Source: Bacteriovoracales bacterium
Lineage (GTDB): Bacteria > Bdellovibrionota > Bacteriovoracia > Bacteriovoracales > Bacteriovoracaceae
Reading direction: 5' to 3'
Length of the DNA: 58,059 nt
NCBI GenBank assembly: GCA_028346125.1
Contig: JAOMEV010000014.1
Span: forward strand, 1-58,059
Below are positions 45,653 to 53,862 of the stretch, one piece after another; within the stretch, counting starts at the first letter, position 1, and the number at the start of each line of letters is the position of its first letter. Both the position numbers and the translations under genes were made by a program. A model generated the notes under the pieces. That model was not told the DNA's origin and searched no databases. It was given only the letters and a program-made list of their open reading frames with translations.

Positions 45653-47488
45653 TTACCAGGTTTCATTTTCTTTCATACTTGACCAAATTGACTGGCAGAC
45701 ACCATATTTTAGTCTATCTTCATGGTAAACCCGATCTCTTTTATAGTTTTGTTGATCCGTTATCCAATACCTTTGGACCATTAAAAACTTCTTCCTTCTG
45801 CAATTCTTTCGAAACATGCCACAAGACCTTTTGAATTTAGCATCGTACTTTTTCCTTAAAGCTAAATCCTCCCCAACACTTTTTTGTGTTTTAGCATCAT
45901 ATTTTTTAAGATCAAGGCGGGCATACATATCATCATAGGCACCAATCAAAATATCTAGAGTTTTATCATGGGCCGCAGATGGAAGCCATCCAGCTTTTGA
46001 GTAGGCAAGATAACCATGTTTTTCATCCGGGTCGTTTGAAGCGTTCCATGCTTTTTTACAGAATTTTTTAATATCTGCTGGCTGGTTTTTCATATGATTT
46101 GTTTTAAAGGTCATAGGCATAGTGAGTTTATCGCCACTTTTAATCGCTTGATTGGGATAAACAACCTGACTTCCCTTTGTCCCCCAATCAGTGACAGACC
46201 CTACATTGAGTTCACTTAAAATATTTTTGTTCAAATACTTATGCTCCTTAACATACCCATAATGGGTATGACTTGAGACGTAAGTATAATATTTAAGATC
46301 GTTAAACATATCACCCATCCTCAAACGTCCTAACGGAAGAATCGTTTCAAAAGGATGATGGCCCATAAAAACATAAACTGTTGAGTTGGGATCATGTTTC
46401 TTGTTATTTTCTTTTAACCACCCTTTAACAAGTTCTTGCTGACCCCGTTGGACCGCACCATGGTCACCAGGGTTTACTTTACCTATCCACTTAGCAAAGC
46501 GACCAAAGATTCTATTAAAGTATAGGTTTGGATTGATGTAGTAATCTTGGGTATCAAGGAGGATTCCTCTGTAATGAAAAGGCTTAGTTCCAGGAGGGTT
46601 TAAAGCAACTTCCTGAACCAAAAGGGACCTGTATTCAACCCTGACATCATCCTTTAAAGGCTTCATATAATGAACCCTTTGGAGAAAACTTTTAGGGTCT
46701 TTGGCCTTCCAGTCACAAATTCTAAAACGAGTACTTGGCTCAGTTAAACCCATTTTCGTCGCCTTTTTAGTTTCAATGCATTTTGCATCTTTACTTTTAT
46801 AGGTGAAATCTTTTTTAAGTCTGGGGAACCGGGTACTTTGAGTAGAAAGTTGTGATAAATAGGCCAGAATGAAACTACCCTTTGTTAAAATTCTACTTTT
46901 AAGTCTTTTAGGTTTTTTATTGGGGTAGTCATCATCATTACAAGCCGCGGCCCAGGTTTGTTTGATACCACCTGTTTTTCTTAAATGACTTCCAGCTGTG
47001 TTTCCAAGAAAGAAAAAGTCATGGTTTCCAGGAACCATAACCCAGCCTTTATGCATCTGCTTTCCCAAAATATCGGGTTGCATTCTGTAGGTAAACTTAT
47101 TCCATTCATTCCAACAAGCAATATTGGTTGCATCTCCAAGGTGAATAATATAATTATCTTTTCCTTGCATTCTTATTGTATGTTCCATGTTATCTGGAGC
47201 AAAAAGGTCGAGCCTTGGTGGCCTTATCGCAACGACTACAATTTTATCAGCAATTTTCGTCCTCATTAATTGAGGGTCACCCAAGAAATTATTAAATTGA
47301 TTATCTGACATAAAGTAAAAACCAAGGTCATTGTATATTCGATTGCCTACATCTTTTAGTATCATTTTATTCTTTGGAATTATCTTTTTTAGCTTGTCCT
47401 CGATTTCATCAAAGGCCTGGGTTTTAAAAGATACTAAAAATAACCCTATCAAAAATAATCTAGAAAAAAGCAAAGTTACATTATTCAT
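45653..47488 (-). CDS. Exported calcineurin-like phosphoesterase (divergent)
   Basis: 611 residues; GAGG before ATG 47488; signal peptide ending TQA. Metal-binding motifs: HLGDATN (Asp), VPGNHDFF (Asn, His, Asp), MGHHPFE (His) and SSHTHYGY (two His). The first canonical D-x-H motif is not clear, although NFLGDPQLMR near residue 75 echoes SDPQ of the two crystallin-type copies. No crystallin domain here. The C-terminal third is basic, with Cys pairs near the end. Probably a secreted phosphatase or nucleotidase acting on a bulky substrate. It is the third exported phosphoesterase in the window and clearly distant from the tandem pair. Confidence 0.78.
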   Translation of the reverse strand: MNNVTLLFSRLFLIGLFLVSFKTQAFDEIEDKLKKIIPKNKMILKDVGNRIYNDLGFYFMSDNQFNNFLGDPQLMRTKIADKIVVVAIRPPRLDLFAPDNMEHTIRMQGKDNYIIHLGDATNIACWNEWNKFTYRMQPDILGKQMHKGWVMVPGNHDFFFLGNTAGSHLRKTGGIKQTWAAACNDDDYPNKKPKRLKSRILTKGSFILAYLSQLSTQSTRFPRLKKDFTYKSKDAKCIETKKATKMGLTEPSTRFRICDWKAKDPKSFLQRVHYMKPLKDDVRVEYRSLLVQEVALNPPGTKPFHYRGILLDTQDYYINPNLYFNRIFGRFAKWIGKVNPGDHGAVQRGQQELVKGWLKENNKKHDPNSTVYVFMGHHPFETILPLGRLRMGDMFNDLKYYTYVSSHTHYGYVKEHKYLNKNILSELNVGSVTDWGTKGSQVVYPNQAIKSGDKLTMPMTFKTNHMKNQPADIKKFCKKAWNASNDPDEKHGYLAYSKAGWLPSAAHDKTLDILIGAYDDMYARLDLKKYDAKTQKSVGEDLALRKKYDAKFKRSCGMFRKNCRRKKFLMVQRYWITDQQNYKRDRVYHEDRLKYGVCQSIWSSMKENETW

Positions 47489-47841
47489 TTTTAACCTCTA
47501 ATATCATATTTTTATTGAGTTAATTTTAAGTTTTTTCTTTGATGGAATCAATCCCTAAAGCTCTTCCTCAAAACAATAGAAATGGACATTTATAGTTGAT
47601 TTTTTTGCTTCTCAAATATCGGTCATAAGTATCATCTCGAATATGCCTTTTATTTAAATTCAGAAGGTTGTGGACAACTAAACTAAAGAATTTTTTTTTT
47701 GGCATTTAAGTTGGTAACTTTATACACGACCTTTTCTAGGGACTACTATTTGATTTTAAGCCTTGAAAGCTTAATAGGTTTTGAATTAATTTTTTAAATA
47801 GGAAAATAAGAAATGGTACAGACTATTTTGCTCAAAAGATT
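47489..47841. other. 353-bp intergenic region, nothing firm
   Basis: AT-rich sequence between the phosphoesterase start and the carbonic-anhydrase-like stop, both on the minus strand. It holds a run of ten T (47691-47700) and a 6-bp stem TTAAGC/GCTTAA with a 7-base loop (47756-47774). No open frame of credible composition and no RNA gene was recognised. It presumably carries the promoter of the phosphoesterase gene. Confidence 0.5.
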
Positions 47842-48399
47842 CTAAAACATTTTTTTTGCCATTTTCACAATATCCTGAAAAAAGTTTAATTTTGACCAGC
47901 TTCTGTGAAGGCCTTTCTGATAAGCGAGAGCATTCTTGTAGTAGAAAAGAGCATTGACCTTATTTTTAAATTGATTGTTTTTTGTATGAATAACTTTCCC
48001 AGGAGTTCCCATAACAATTGAATTATCTGGAATAATGGTTCCCTCTTTAAGAAACGTATGACCAGCTATAATGCAATTATTTCCTATTTCACAACCATCC
48101 ATAATCGTAGAATTAATTCCAACAAGGCAATAATTTCCAATTTTACAGCCATGAAGGGTCACTCTATGAGTAATAGAACAAAACTTCCCTATGTGGGTCC
48201 CTGTTTTTATTCCAACATGGATCATAGCGAAATCTTGAATATTGGTCATTTCACCTACTGTTACATCTTGCATTTCTGATCGAACAACTGAATATGGCCA
48301 AAACGAACTGTCTTTTTCTGCCTTAACTTTACCGTAAATATGAACAGTCGGATGAATAAAGGCGCAATTTTTCACATCAACATCATTACCAAAATTCAT
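47842..48399 (-). CDS. Gamma-carbonic anhydrase-like hexapeptide protein
   Basis: 185 residues, strong ribosome-binding site TTAGGAG. Left-handed beta-helix built from hexapeptide repeats (IGKFCSITHRVTLHGCKIGN, then IMDGCEIGNNC). The three histidines placed for zinc are in AMIHVG and THRVTLHGC. GTPGKVI ends the helix and a Lys-rich C-terminal helix follows. Members of this group (YrdA, CaiE, Cam) bind a metal, and few have proven carbonic anhydrase activity. A CO2 hydration role is therefore possible but unproven. Confidence 0.88.
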   Translation of the reverse strand: MNFGNDVDVKNCAFIHPTVHIYGKVKAEKDSSFWPYSVVRSEMQDVTVGEMTNIQDFAMIHVGIKTGTHIGKFCSITHRVTLHGCKIGNYCLVGINSTIMDGCEIGNNCIIAGHTFLKEGTIIPDNSIVMGTPGKVIHTKNNQFKNKVNALFYYKNALAYQKGLHRSWSKLNFFQDIVKMAKKMF

Positions 48400-48515
48400 T
48401 TTTTCTCCTAAGGATTGAATAATAAATTCTATTTCCTAATCGAAGTAATGAAAACCTCCAAAATATTGACTAAATACCCTATTCATTTTTTTCAATTTTA
48501 ATCGGGAGTGATTTC

Positions 48516-48534
48516 ATATCTATTTGATAGATAT
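48516..48534. repeat. Perfect inverted repeat upstream of the carbonic-anhydrase-like gene
   Basis: ATATCTAT (48516-48523) and ATAGATAT (48527-48534) flank TTG. Outer bases TTTC and GAAA extend the symmetry with a two-base bulge. It lies 117 bp upstream of the carbonic-anhydrase-like start and 106 bp beyond the receiver stop, on the same transcription path. It may be an operator or a weak terminator. Confidence 0.4.
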
Positions 48535-48639
48535 CTGAAACTAGAAATCAGAATTTTACTTCATAGCTTATACGGAAACCTACAACGCTAGTCACCAAAA
48601 CTCAATAAAACTTAGACACTTCTCTTGCGAACTTAGGCT

Positions 48640-49011
48640 TTAGGCCTTCCCCTTCATCATGTCGTAGATATCCTGATAGGTGAAAGGTTTGTGAATCGAC
48701 CCCTTTATATTAAGTTGGTCAAGAGACTTTTGGGCCTCAGAATCGATATTGCCAGAAACAACATAAATTTCTGCTTTATTATTTCCGTCCTTATTCACTG
48801 TTTTTCTTATAAGTTCTATTCCATCTACAACAGGAAGGTTTAAATCAAAGATCATATAGTCAAACCCCCCAAAATTAATTTCTTGAAGGGCCTTACCACC
48901 ATCATAGCAACAGGCCACTTGGATATCATCAAAGATATTGATAAGATGGCCAGTTAGAATTTCACAAAGGTCTCTATCATCATCAACTATAAGAACTCTT
49001 TTTCCTTCCAT
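48640..49011 (-). CDS. Single-domain response regulator
   Basis: 123 residues from ATG 49011, AGGAG nine bases upstream; the longer in-frame reading would add a spurious hydrophobic leader. Complete receiver: acidic D10-D12, phospho-acceptor D56 in MIFDLNLP, Ser86 in VVSGN and Lys108 in HKPF. No output domain. It is the last gene of a same-strand set with an unknown exported protein (49095) and the kinase-less sensor (50191), 83 bp after the former. Confidence 0.9.
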   Translation of the reverse strand: MEGKRVLIVDDDRDLCEILTGHLINIFDDIQVACCYDGGKALQEINFGGFDYMIFDLNLPVVDGIELIRKTVNKDGNNKAEIYVVSGNIDSEAQKSLDQLNIKGSIHKPFTYQDIYDMMKGKA

Positions 49012-49094
49012 GGTTCTGTCTCCTATAAAAATTTTACCCACTCCAAGCAATAAAAAGCAAAATTTAAATTTAAGAAGGAACAAATTTTCCTAAG

Positions 49095-50090
49095 TTAAAT
49101 TCTGGAACAGACATTTTCTAAAGTGAAACGAGATGGATCCTTTAGTTTTCCTTTTCTTATTTTTTCTTTTAAAAAGTAATATGAAAATGACTTTTTCTTA
49201 AAGGTCGAATAATATCTTTTCCTTGCGGCCAAAGCTTTAAAAGAGCTCTCATTACAATAATTTAGCATATTTGTTTTGACCTTTTTCCAAAATGACTCTC
49301 TGAAATAATTTGGATAATAAGTCTCATCTAACTCTGGTGTAATATAAGGGGTAATATCAACCTTTTTTTGAAGATACCATTGGCCATTAATATTATTTAC
49401 GTATGGATTTTCACTGCCACAAATATTATGAAAAAGACGTAGCCCCTGGTAATTTGCCTCCATATCCGCAAATGAAAAAAGTCCGGAAACAAACCGACTT
49501 TTTCCTGTTATCGTGCTTTCTTGGAAAACGCCAAAGTTAATGGCCTTCTCAAGCGCCTTTCGAAGCGCCTTATCCTTAGAAAACTTCTTCTTATAACGTC
49601 TTAGAAAAAAGCTAAATGTTTTGTAATAATTAAGGCCAATAAATGTAATATGAGAAATTTTATCTGCACCGAGCCTAACTCCATTTACCTCAAGTGTAGG
49701 TGACAAAAACCTATTGTCTCCTATACCAATATCCCATCTTTTCAACCCATAATAGATTGAATCTTCGTAAAAAAGTTCTCGATTTGACGATTGACGAGGT
49801 ATTTGGTCAATGGAGTTATTTTTTCGAATCGGCATATCTCTTAGACTCTTTTTCCCCGACCCAACCTCTTTTGCAAAGTTTTTCGTCAACTTATAGCAAG
49901 AATAATTTTTTCTATTGGCCTTCTCAACAGCTCGAACTAAATTCTGATTTATAATCTCATTAATAGGCCCTGTGGAGTCCTCGATGTATTTGTTTAAAGC
50001 AAAGAGTTGATCAGTTTCTGATGAAAACCCAACAGACAAAAAAATTGGGGTAAAAAGAATAAAGAGTTTTATTAGTTTTATAATATTCAT
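49095..50090 (-). CDS. Exported protein of unknown function in the sensor-receiver set
   Basis: 331 residues from ATG 50090, preceded by AAGGTGG; two upstream GTG codons are ignored. Signal peptide ending VGFSS. The middle contains RLGADKISHITFIGLNYYKT, and LFSFADMEANYQGLRLFHNI follows. These conserved-looking His, Asp and Glu residues could form an active site or heme/metal contact, but no family was recognised. Four Cys residues are spread through the mature part. By position between a membrane sensor and a receiver it could be a ligand-binding or accessory protein of that pathway. Confidence 0.65.
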   Translation of the reverse strand: MNIIKLIKLFILFTPIFLSVGFSSETDQLFALNKYIEDSTGPINEIINQNLVRAVEKANRKNYSCYKLTKNFAKEVGSGKKSLRDMPIRKNNSIDQIPRQSSNRELFYEDSIYYGLKRWDIGIGDNRFLSPTLEVNGVRLGADKISHITFIGLNYYKTFSFFLRRYKKKFSKDKALRKALEKAINFGVFQESTITGKSRFVSGLFSFADMEANYQGLRLFHNICGSENPYVNNINGQWYLQKKVDITPYITPELDETYYPNYFRESFWKKVKTNMLNYCNESSFKALAARKRYYSTFKKKSFSYYFLKEKIRKGKLKDPSRFTLENVCSRI

Positions 50091-50190
50091 GTGCACCACC
50101 TTTTCAATATTCTATTTCAAATATACCAAATCATTTCAGTAAATCAAAAAATGAAAAAGAAAAGCGATGATCGACTATTGCAGTCAACAA

Positions 50191-52158
50191 TTACGCGGCC
50201 ACCTTTTTTTGGAACTTTTTAGGAAGCTCTTCCTGGATATTTGAGGTTTTATCCAAAAATTGCTTATATGGGTTTATCAAATTGTTTTCAAGAATTGATT
50301 CATTTAAAAACCTTCTTTCAGGCATCATCTTGACAAGAAACGACATTTTTCCAAAAACACTGCTAAGTTCCACCTCCCCTATTCCTTGGAGAAGAAAGTA
50401 AATTAACCTAGAGCGTTGTTGAATCAAGTCTATCGTCCTTTCAAATTCAGGATAAAGCTTTGCAACTTGAACAACTTTTTTAAGCTTTTCTGAATCAATA
50501 CTTTCAACTTTTCTAACTAAAAAAACATATTCAAAGAGATTCAAGAAGGTTGTTTTAATATCTTCCACCTTTTCCAAAACAGTATCCAGCAATTTAATAT
50601 TTAAGCTAAAATCAATATTAATGAACAGGGCCAAGCTGCCTTGATATTTTAGAAGGTGATCTAAAATGTCACAAACAATATTAGTTGACTCAACTTGGTA
50701 ATCGACTTTTTGCGAAGGGTCCAACAAATTTTCCATCGACCACTTTAGCTCATCTAAAATAATTGAAAGCTCATTTTCTAGGAAAAACGTGCGCTTTAAA
50801 TCGGTGAATGTTGTTATTAAGTGTTCTTGAAAGTATTCCTTATCGTATGTATCAGAAAGAGGTGAAACGAAATTCTCTAAAACAGAAAATACATTTTGGA
50901 TACTTGTTTTACATTTTTTGGCCAATTCTTTTTTATTTTTAATTTTTGAAATTTCTTTAATAAATAAAAAATTAAAATATTCTCCACTCGAATCTAGGTG
51001 ATAATCTTCTAATTCTGTAATATCCTCCCCAACACATTGAATGGCCTTTACAAGGCCCTTTGCATCTACTATCGCTCCATAAGATAACTTTAAACTTATT
51101 CCCTTACCTTTTCTCTTTCCAGGTAAGAAGACCTTCTCGGGAAAACTATGTTCTATCCCAATAAACTGAAATCGATCGACTTCAAAGGCAAAATCAAAGG
51201 CATTTTTTAAACTAGAATGCTCTTTAGTTCCTTTTCTTATATTAAAATAAAGAAGTTCAAATATATTTTTCCCTACAATATTGTCTTCAAAAATTTCTTC
51301 CGAGTATTTAGAAACAGGTGAAGATATTATAAAATCCTTACCAAAAGTGAAAATGGCCTGTTTCATATTATTTAGAAGATCATTTAATTTAAATTTTTCT
51401 TCTTGTATTTCCTTTGTTGCCACCCCAATCAATTTATTTAAATTTAAATTTAAATCGACCATATTTTTGTGGGAAGCGCCTACCTTTTTCCTCATTTTAT
51501 TAATCGAAACAACCACTTCATCAATTTCATCTTTCTCCTGTTTACTTTTTCTTTCAAGGATCAAATCAGGTTTGCTTAAATCTGTGTGGTCAAGAGACTC
51601 AACATACGAGCTTATTTTATCTAAGTGTTTAACAACTAAATGTTTAAAAATGCCATAGATGATTAAAGAGATAAAAATAAGTTGAAAGAATTGAACAATT
51701 GCAAAAAAGGTTAACTGTTTTTTAATTTTTAAATTTAAATTTTTTTGAGTTGCTTGAACACTTAACGTTCCTATATTCAATGGCTGGTTTTCAGCATTTT
51801 CAGAGTCCACGTACATTATTTTTATTTTTTTGAAAGAATAACTATCTTCTTCTTTTTCACCCAGCTTAATATGAAAATTGTATTCTTGCTCGCCGTCCCT
51901 AATTTCTATAAAACTTATATCTGGATCACTTATAATTCCTTCCATTACACTCTTAACTTGCTCAATATCCATTTTATAGAGAGACAATGACAAAGAATTC
52001 ATATGAGATTTTTCAATTTGCTTGAAACGATTTTTGATGGATTTTTCAAAAAGTGAATATTCGTTGTAAATAGAAATCGTCATTCCAACAATTCCTATTA
52101 AAACTGCACATGATATTACGTAAAAAATTAATTTATTGCCCGTTGATATTCTTTTAAT
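50191..52158 (-). CDS. Membrane sensor related to CheA-like kinases but lacking the kinase domain
   Basis: 655 residues if started at ATT 52158. The first ATG (52083) lies inside membrane helix 1, while the in-frame sequence upstream supplies KRISTGNKLIFYVISCAVLI before a stop at 52177-52179. Order: membrane helix 1, periplasmic sensor (about 35-140), membrane helix 2, HAMP, PAS-like module with NNMKQAIF and IISSPVSKYSEEIF, and a Hpt-like helix bundle. In the Hpt region FTDLKRTF takes the place of LHTLKARF in the 42373 kinase, so the phospho-histidine is a Thr. No ATPase N or G boxes follow, only helices to VAA. It may act by binding rather than phosphotransfer. Upstream of an exported protein and a receiver. 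Confidence 0.8.
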   Translation of the reverse strand: MKRISTGNKLIFYVISCAVLIGIVGMTISIYNEYSLFEKSIKNRFKQIEKSHMNSLSLSLYKMDIEQVKSVMEGIISDPDISFIEIRDGEQEYNFHIKLGEKEEDSYSFKKIKIMYVDSENAENQPLNIGTLSVQATQKNLNLKIKKQLTFFAIVQFFQLIFISLIIYGIFKHLVVKHLDKISSYVESLDHTDLSKPDLILERKSKQEKDEIDEVVVSINKMRKKVGASHKNMVDLNLNLNKLIGVATKEIQEEKFKLNDLLNNMKQAIFTFGKDFIISSPVSKYSEEIFEDNIVGKNIFELLYFNIRKGTKEHSSLKNAFDFAFEVDRFQFIGIEHSFPEKVFLPGKRKGKGISLKLSYGAIVDAKGLVKAIQCVGEDITELEDYHLDSSGEYFNFLFIKEISKIKNKKELAKKCKTSIQNVFSVLENFVSPLSDTYDKEYFQEHLITTFTDLKRTFFLENELSIILDELKWSMENLLDPSQKVDYQVESTNIVCDILDHLLKYQGSLALFINIDFSLNIKLLDTVLEKVEDIKTTFLNLFEYVFLVRKVESIDSEKLKKVVQVAKLYPEFERTIDLIQQRSRLIYFLLQGIGEVELSSVFGKMSFLVKMMPERRFLNESILENNLINPYKQFLDKTSNIQEELPKKFQKKVAA

Positions 52159-52170
52159 AAAAAAACCCTT
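52156..52170 (-). promoter_or_regulatory. Ribosome-binding site and proposed ATT start
   Basis: On the minus strand AAGGG (52170-52166) is followed by seven T and then ATT (52158-52156). No ATG, GTG or TTG lies in frame between the stop at 52179-52177 and the ATG inside membrane helix 1. A sequence error is the main alternative. Confidence 0.45.
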
Positions 52171-52358
52171 AAAAAATTAATCTACCCCTGTCTATCGACA
52201 CCTAAAACGAAAAACTTTTCCGGTCGGTTATTTTTTTTACCTTCATTTCTACAGTTAAATTTTTTATGATAATTGATTAAATATAAGATTAATTAAGACT
52301 TTTTTATTTAGGGTTTGTTATAAAAGTAATATTTCTTCTCATTCCTCACATCGGGCCC

Positions 52359-53435
52359 TCAAAAACTTATAGGGCCAAAAGCTTTGGGAATTTCAGCATC
52401 AGAACTATCTAAAAATTTATTCATTAATGGTGATAGTCCTAAGAAAAAACTTTTTATCAAAGGAATTTTTTTTGAATGGCCCGCATGCCCTGACCCTATA
52501 ACCTTAACAAATTTTGCATCTAATAATTGGGAAAAAAAAGGTATCTTATTGATATCGATTATTTTATCTTTTTCCAACCCAATAACCAAAATCCGGGGAA
52601 GTTTCTTATCCTTAAGTAAACTTTTTAGAACTTTATCTGGATAGGTAATATCAAGGTTTTTATATGAATTGAAGTAAGCATCCCAATAACCGGCCCCATA
52701 TTGCTTTAACCTTCTTTTGACTATCGACTTTTTCAAAAAAGTGGGAATTTTTTTGTGGTCCATATGAATATATTCTAGCAATGATTCAAACTCTTCTAAA
52801 CTTTCCCAAGCATATGTTTCTTTTAATCTTCCTTCTTTAATGATCTTAATAAAACTTTTGGTATAAACCATACTAAACCCAGCAGGAGCTACAAAAATGG
52901 CCTTTCGAATTTTATCTGGAATTTCGCCCACCAACAGAGCACCACTCCCCCCACCAAGACTATAACCGATCAGGTCAAATTTCTTTATCTTTAATTTCTG
53001 TAAAAGGTTTTGAAAATGCTTAGCGTATGAAAGAACCCAATGTTTTCCAGATAAAACCTCATCCCTTAAAATTTTTGCTGAGGCAACCTTGGCCTTTCCA
53101 TGTCCTGGATTTTCAAAAATAAAAAGAGGACGCTTATGATCTTTAAAAACTTCAGCAAAAGGACAAAGCATGGAGGCCTCCATAGAGCCACCCGGAAGAA
53201 TAACAATGGGGACACCGACCCCTTCCTTTTTGAGATAATGTGCGACTTTATGGTCAGAATTCTCTAAACTCGCAGTTTGCCAATGAAAACCCTTGCAGTC
53301 TTCATATATTCCTTTGTCTATGAGGAGCTTTCCGACTTCAACTTGATAAATATAAAAAATTAAATAGACGAATCCACACATTAAAAATAATAAGAAAAAC
53401 AATTTTTTAAACGGCCCAATATTTTTGAAAATCAT
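52359..53435 (-). CDS. Membrane-anchored alpha/beta hydrolase
   Basis: 358 residues with an N-terminal hydrophobic helix (KLFFLLFLMCGFVYLIFYIY) that probably stays as an anchor. PIVILPGGSMEASMLCPFAE and FENPGHGKA precede the nucleophile elbow LIGYSLGGGSG. The acid is likely in GLEKDKIIDI and the His in GSGHAGHSKK. Typical alpha/beta-hydrolase order. The active domain faces the periplasm if the anchor inserts in the usual sense (Lys at the N terminus). Substrate unknown. The gene is separated by 200 bp from the sensor gene on the same strand. Confidence 0.75.
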   Translation of the reverse strand: MIFKNIGPFKKLFFLLFLMCGFVYLIFYIYQVEVGKLLIDKGIYEDCKGFHWQTASLENSDHKVAHYLKKEGVGVPIVILPGGSMEASMLCPFAEVFKDHKRPLFIFENPGHGKAKVASAKILRDEVLSGKHWVLSYAKHFQNLLQKLKIKKFDLIGYSLGGGSGALLVGEIPDKIRKAIFVAPAGFSMVYTKSFIKIIKEGRLKETYAWESLEEFESLLEYIHMDHKKIPTFLKKSIVKRRLKQYGAGYWDAYFNSYKNLDITYPDKVLKSLLKDKKLPRILVIGLEKDKIIDINKIPFFSQLLDAKFVKVIGSGHAGHSKKIPLIKSFFLGLSPLMNKFLDSSDAEIPKAFGPISF

Positions 53436-53504
53436 AACTTTATTGTATCATAAGCCCAGTTTTCCTCTTTATAAATTGGATTATATCCACGACACGGATT
53501 CACA

Positions 53505-53686
53505 GTGACAAACAAAAAGCTTGAAAAAAAATACCTATTCTGGCCCATTATGATGGCCTGTACGGTAACGGGGCAAAGTCCTGATGTCGGGCCGCTATTT
53601 CTCACCTGCGAAATTAATCAACTCAAAACCTCAATATTGAGGCCCTACAAAATGAATTAAAACGGCAAGGGGCGAAATCAGATTAA
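53505..53686 (+). pseudogene. Small lipoprotein-like gene with probable 1-bp frameshift
   Basis: From GTG 53505 the frame reads MTNKKLEKKYLFWPIMMAC, a lipoprotein-like signal, then TVTGQSPDVGPLFLTCEINQ, and stops at 53660 with a nonsense-looking tail. One base more in the AAAA run near 53620 restores a frame ending NLNIEALQNELKRQGAKSD at TAA 53684-53686, which has coding character. The product would be about 60 residues, with a C-terminal helix suited to a coiled coil. Either a recent pseudogene or a homopolymer sequence error. It fills part of the 427-bp gap between the hydrolase and the next gene, and the rest looks like promoter DNA. Confidence 0.45.
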
Positions 53687-53862
53687 ATAAGTCAACCTTA
53701 AGGAAATAAAACGCTACTTTATATGTATCACAATCAACAGATAAAGGAATATACGTATCTTTTGGCTTTTCACAGAAAGATTTATCTATTAAAACCGCCT
53801 TTTGAACCAATTCGTTCCTTAAGCTAGAATGGATTAATTGAAACTTTAAAGGAGCGAACCTT

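Noticed and set aside
47689-47720. Sigma-54 promoter (TGGCA near the T run)
   Set aside because: No GC element at the -12 distance was found on either strand.
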